The translations under genes and the position numbers were made by a program. The notes beneath the pieces are model-generated. The model ran no database searches and was not told where the DNA came from. It was given only the letters and a program-made list of their open reading frames with translations. Shown piece by piece: positions 54,091 through 55,905 of a stretch of 55,905 nt of DNA; the first letter of the stretch is position 1, and each line of letters opens with the position of its first letter. Origin of the DNA: JAWKTM01 sp041399085 (GTDB lineage: Bacteria > Planctomycetota > Planctomycetia > Pirellulales > Pirellulaceae); the NCBI GenBank assembly GCA_041399085.1, contig JAWKTM010000047.1, positions 1-55,905 on the forward strand. The letters run 5' to 3'.

Positions 54091-54492
54091 ATGGTGGAAG
54101 CCTATTCGACCCAGGAAGCCAACAGTTGGACCCGAATTGAAATGCTGATCGAGCTGTACGACGCAACGATCGCCGCGTTGGAAGACGCCCGTGACGCTCA
54201 ACGCGAGAACCGCGAATCCGACCTGTATTCGCATTTGCTTCGCGGCAATCGCTTGATGTTCGGAATCATCGCCGGCATTAACCGGGATGTAAGCGAGATT
54301 GGCGGCGACATCGAGCGGCTCTGCCTGTTCGTGGTGAGCTGCATTCGCGAACGAAATCTCGACCCGGCCATCAAGGTATTGCAAACCCTCCGCGACGGGT
54401 TTGAAGGAATCCGCGAACAAGCGATCGAGTTGGAACGACAAGGCGAAGTGCCCGATCTCTCGACCGACACGTCGCTGATCTCGGTCGCGTAA
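54091..54492 (+). CDS. fliS: Flagellar export chaperone FliS
   Basis: 133 residues from ATG 54091, GGAG 7 nt upstream; the frame is open back to ATG 53953, but that adds a disordered 46-residue stretch and has a weaker site. The four-helix FliS pattern is present: VEAYSTQEANSWTRIEMLIELYDATIAALEDARDA, LLRGNRLMFGIIAGINRDVSEIGGDIERLCLFVVSCIRERN and AIKVLQTLRDGFEGIREQAIELE. It binds the flagellin C-terminus before export. FliS usually follows FliD, as here. Confidence 0.85.
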   Translation: MVEAYSTQEANSWTRIEMLIELYDATIAALEDARDAQRENRESDLYSHLLRGNRLMFGIIAGINRDVSEIGGDIERLCLFVVSCIRERNLDPAIKVLQTLRDGFEGIREQAIELERQGEVPDLSTDTSLISVA

Positions 54493-54495
54493 ACG

Positions 54496-55272
54496 CTACT
54501 GGAAGTATTCGACGGCGTTGCGGAACAGGGCGAGGCCGTCGCCTTCCGGGCGTTGCGGCAGCCGTGTCCAATGAGGATGGTGCGTCGCGTCGATGTGGCG
54601 TTCGGGGTGCGGCATCAGGCCGAAGACGCGCCCCGTGTCGTCGCAGACTCCGGCCACGTCGCGCTGCGAGCCGTTCGGGTTCTCGGGAAAGGCGAGCTGG
54701 CCATTCGCACCCGTCTGGCCCGAGTAGCGGAGCGCGAGATGTCCACGCTGATCGAGCGAATCGAGCGTCGCGCCGTCGCGAGCCACGAATTTGCCTTCCG
54801 CATGAGCGATCGGCAAATACATCCGCTCGATGCCTCGAAGAAACACGCAGCGGTCGCCAAACGACGCCAAGTTCACCCAACGATCCTCGAACTGCGCCGA
54901 GTCGTTCCAAGTAAGCGTCGCGACCGGATGGCCGTTCGCCAGATCGGGCAGCAGCACGCCGGATTTAATTAGTACCTGGAACCCATTGCAGATTCCCAAA
55001 ATCAGTTTGCCCGCGTCCTTGAACTGAGCCAACGTCTCGTTCAAATGATGGCGAATCTGAGTCGCCAAAATCCGTCCGGCCGCGATGTCGTCGCCATAAC
55101 TAAAGCCGCCGGGAATGCACAGGATCTGATAATCGTCAGTCAACCGCGGTTGCTCCAGCAAGCGATTGATGTGCTGCAAATCGGCTTGGCCGCCCGCTTG
55201 CTCAAAGGCGAACGCCGTTTCGCGATCGCAGTTCGACCCGGGGGCTCGGACAACAAGAATACGTGGCTTCAT
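54496..55272 (-). CDS. purQ: Phosphoribosylformylglycinamidine synthase glutaminase subunit PurQ
   Basis: 258 residues from ATG 55272. Class I glutamine amidotransferase with nucleophile Cys95 (LILGICNGFQVL), His222 and Glu224 (GLMPHPERH), and the NCDRET and GGFSYGDDIAAG motifs of PurQ. It hydrolyses glutamine to feed ammonia to PurL in step four of purine synthesis. It ends only 3 nt from the fliS stop on the other strand (convergent) and follows purL with 65 bp between. Confidence 0.95.
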   Translation of the reverse strand: MKPRILVVRAPGSNCDRETAFAFEQAGGQADLQHINRLLEQPRLTDDYQILCIPGGFSYGDDIAAGRILATQIRHHLNETLAQFKDAGKLILGICNGFQVLIKSGVLLPDLANGHPVATLTWNDSAQFEDRWVNLASFGDRCVFLRGIERMYLPIAHAEGKFVARDGATLDSLDQRGHLALRYSGQTGANGQLAFPENPNGSQRDVAGVCDDTGRVFGLMPHPERHIDATHHPHWTRLPQRPEGDGLALFRNAVEYFQ

Positions 55273-55337
55273 GATCGTGACGTGCGATACGTCGCACGGT
55301 GTAACGTCGGGTTAGTGAGTGTTCGTTTCAGCGGTGG

Positions 55338-55905
55338 CTACCAACGCAGCGGCGCCTGCCAGCTTTCTTTAAGGCTCGCCAAGTCGGCGACGATGAGGTC
55401 TTGATTCGGTGTCGTGACGCCGCGGATCCGCAACGTCGGTTGTTCAATCACGCGGCCGATGCACGAATAGGGAACCTCATGCATTGCTTGTTCGAATGCC
55501 GCTTGTTGTTCCTCGGGCACTTCGCACAAGAACCGCGTATTCGATTCGGCGAACAAAGCCACGACATCGGCCGGCACGTTGTCCAGCGATAGATCGGTGA
55601 GCGGCGCGACGGCCAGGTCGACTTCCGCGCCGTAGCCGCCGGCAAAAGCCATCTCGGCCAAAGCCACGGCCAAGCCGCCTTCGCTCAAGTCATGGCAAGC
55701 TCGCACCGAGCCCGATTGAATCGCCGCGTGTACGGCCGCGAACGTTCGCTTTGCCAGCCCGGCGTCGACTTGCGGAACATGCCCGCCCGTCAGGCCGTGG
55801 ACGAACGCATAATGCGAGCCGCCCAATTCGGGCTTCGTCGCGCCGACTTGATACAGCATGTTCCCCGGCGACTTCAAATCCATCGTCACGCAGCGGCCGA
55901 TGTCA
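55338..55905 (-). CDS. purL: Phosphoribosylformylglycinamidine synthase PurL, C-terminal part (runs off the window)
   Basis: The last 188 codons of the gene; the frame is open through the right edge. KSPGNMLYQVGATKPELGGSHY, RACHDLSEGGLAVALAEMAFAGGYGAEVDL and FAESNTRFLCEVPEE are typical of the AIR-synthase-like C-terminal domain of PurL. With PurQ as a separate protein this is the small-PurL (PurSQL) type. It converts FGAR to FGAM using ATP and PurQ-derived ammonia. A purS gene would be expected near, outside the window. Confidence 0.92.
   Translation of the reverse strand, partial: DIGRCVTMDLKSPGNMLYQVGATKPELGGSHYAFVHGLTGGHVPQVDAGLAKRTFAAVHAAIQSGSVRACHDLSEGGLAVALAEMAFAGGYGAEVDLAVAPLTDLSLDNVPADVVALFAESNTRFLCEVPEEQQAAFEQAMHEVPYSCIGRVIEQPTLRIRGVTTPNQDLIVADLASLKESWQAPLRW

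Overview
The window looks like a chromosomal segment (possibly from a draft or metagenome assembly) of a planctomycete of the Pirellulales type. The evidence is family content: two Tat-exported DUF1501 proteins, a large PSD1/DUF1549/DUF1553 cytochrome directly upstream of one of them, a secreted arylsulfatase, a signal-peptide Gfo/Idh/MocA oxidoreductase, a secreted PQQ propeller with EF-hands, several TPR proteins and moderately high G+C. I see no rRNA, tRNA, CRISPR array, phage or transposase gene.

Layout. 1-6.4 kb is a decayed stretch: two overlapping CNNM/CBS (CorC/HlyC-like) genes, an MFS transporter, an amidase and the 5' end of queG are all frameshifted or truncated. Only a sugar-phosphate isomerase-like gene (4036-4842) is intact there. 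7-13.6 kb holds a DUF1501 protein, an Rpn-type PD-(D/E)XK protein, an unlisted 50-residue membrane protein, a sulfatase, and a compact three-gene module (membrane protein, beta-rich arrestin-like protein, small P-loop ATPase). 13.8-25.4 kb has a Tyr/Pro/Cys-rich secreted protein with one frameshift, an LRR protein bracketed by 118-bp direct repeats, lipA with two compensating indels, a PQQ/EF-hand protein, a Gfo/Idh/MocA oxidoreductase, larE, a 0.4-kb array of about 19 units of 21 nt with hairpin potential, and a thioredoxin/YHS-like secreted protein.

25.5-33.9 kb holds an HD-domain protein, a very large Ser/Thr-kinase/ATPase/TPR/GAF/histidine-kinase protein (broken by two opposite indels), and a methyltransferase, probably a signalling unit. 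34-37.4 kb is a tadA-tadB-tadC (cpaF and two T2SSF) pilus operon on the minus strand. 37.8-44.4 kb has a membrane-anchored endonuclease/exonuclease/phosphatase protein, a PDZ-like secreted protein and the PSD1-DUF1501 pair. 44.7-49.7 kb is a minus-strand set with a sigma-54 activator, a coiled-coil protein and two TPR proteins. These lie next to a plus-strand late flagellar cluster (FlgM-like, flagellin, FliD, FliS; 49.9-54.5 kb). The window ends in purQ and the 3' end of purL.

Two themes stand out. First, non-coding repeats of at least four kinds (21-nt hairpin array, 118-bp element with terminal palindromes, GGGCTTGCGCCC REP-like hairpins, AGGAGACC units) fill many intergenic gaps. Second, single-base indels recur. 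They are dense in 0.3-6.4 kb, where real decay with a deletion joint is the best explanation. They are isolated at 13.9 kb, 17.7 kb and 29.0-29.2 kb, where they sit mostly in short G or C runs and sequencing error is a serious alternative.
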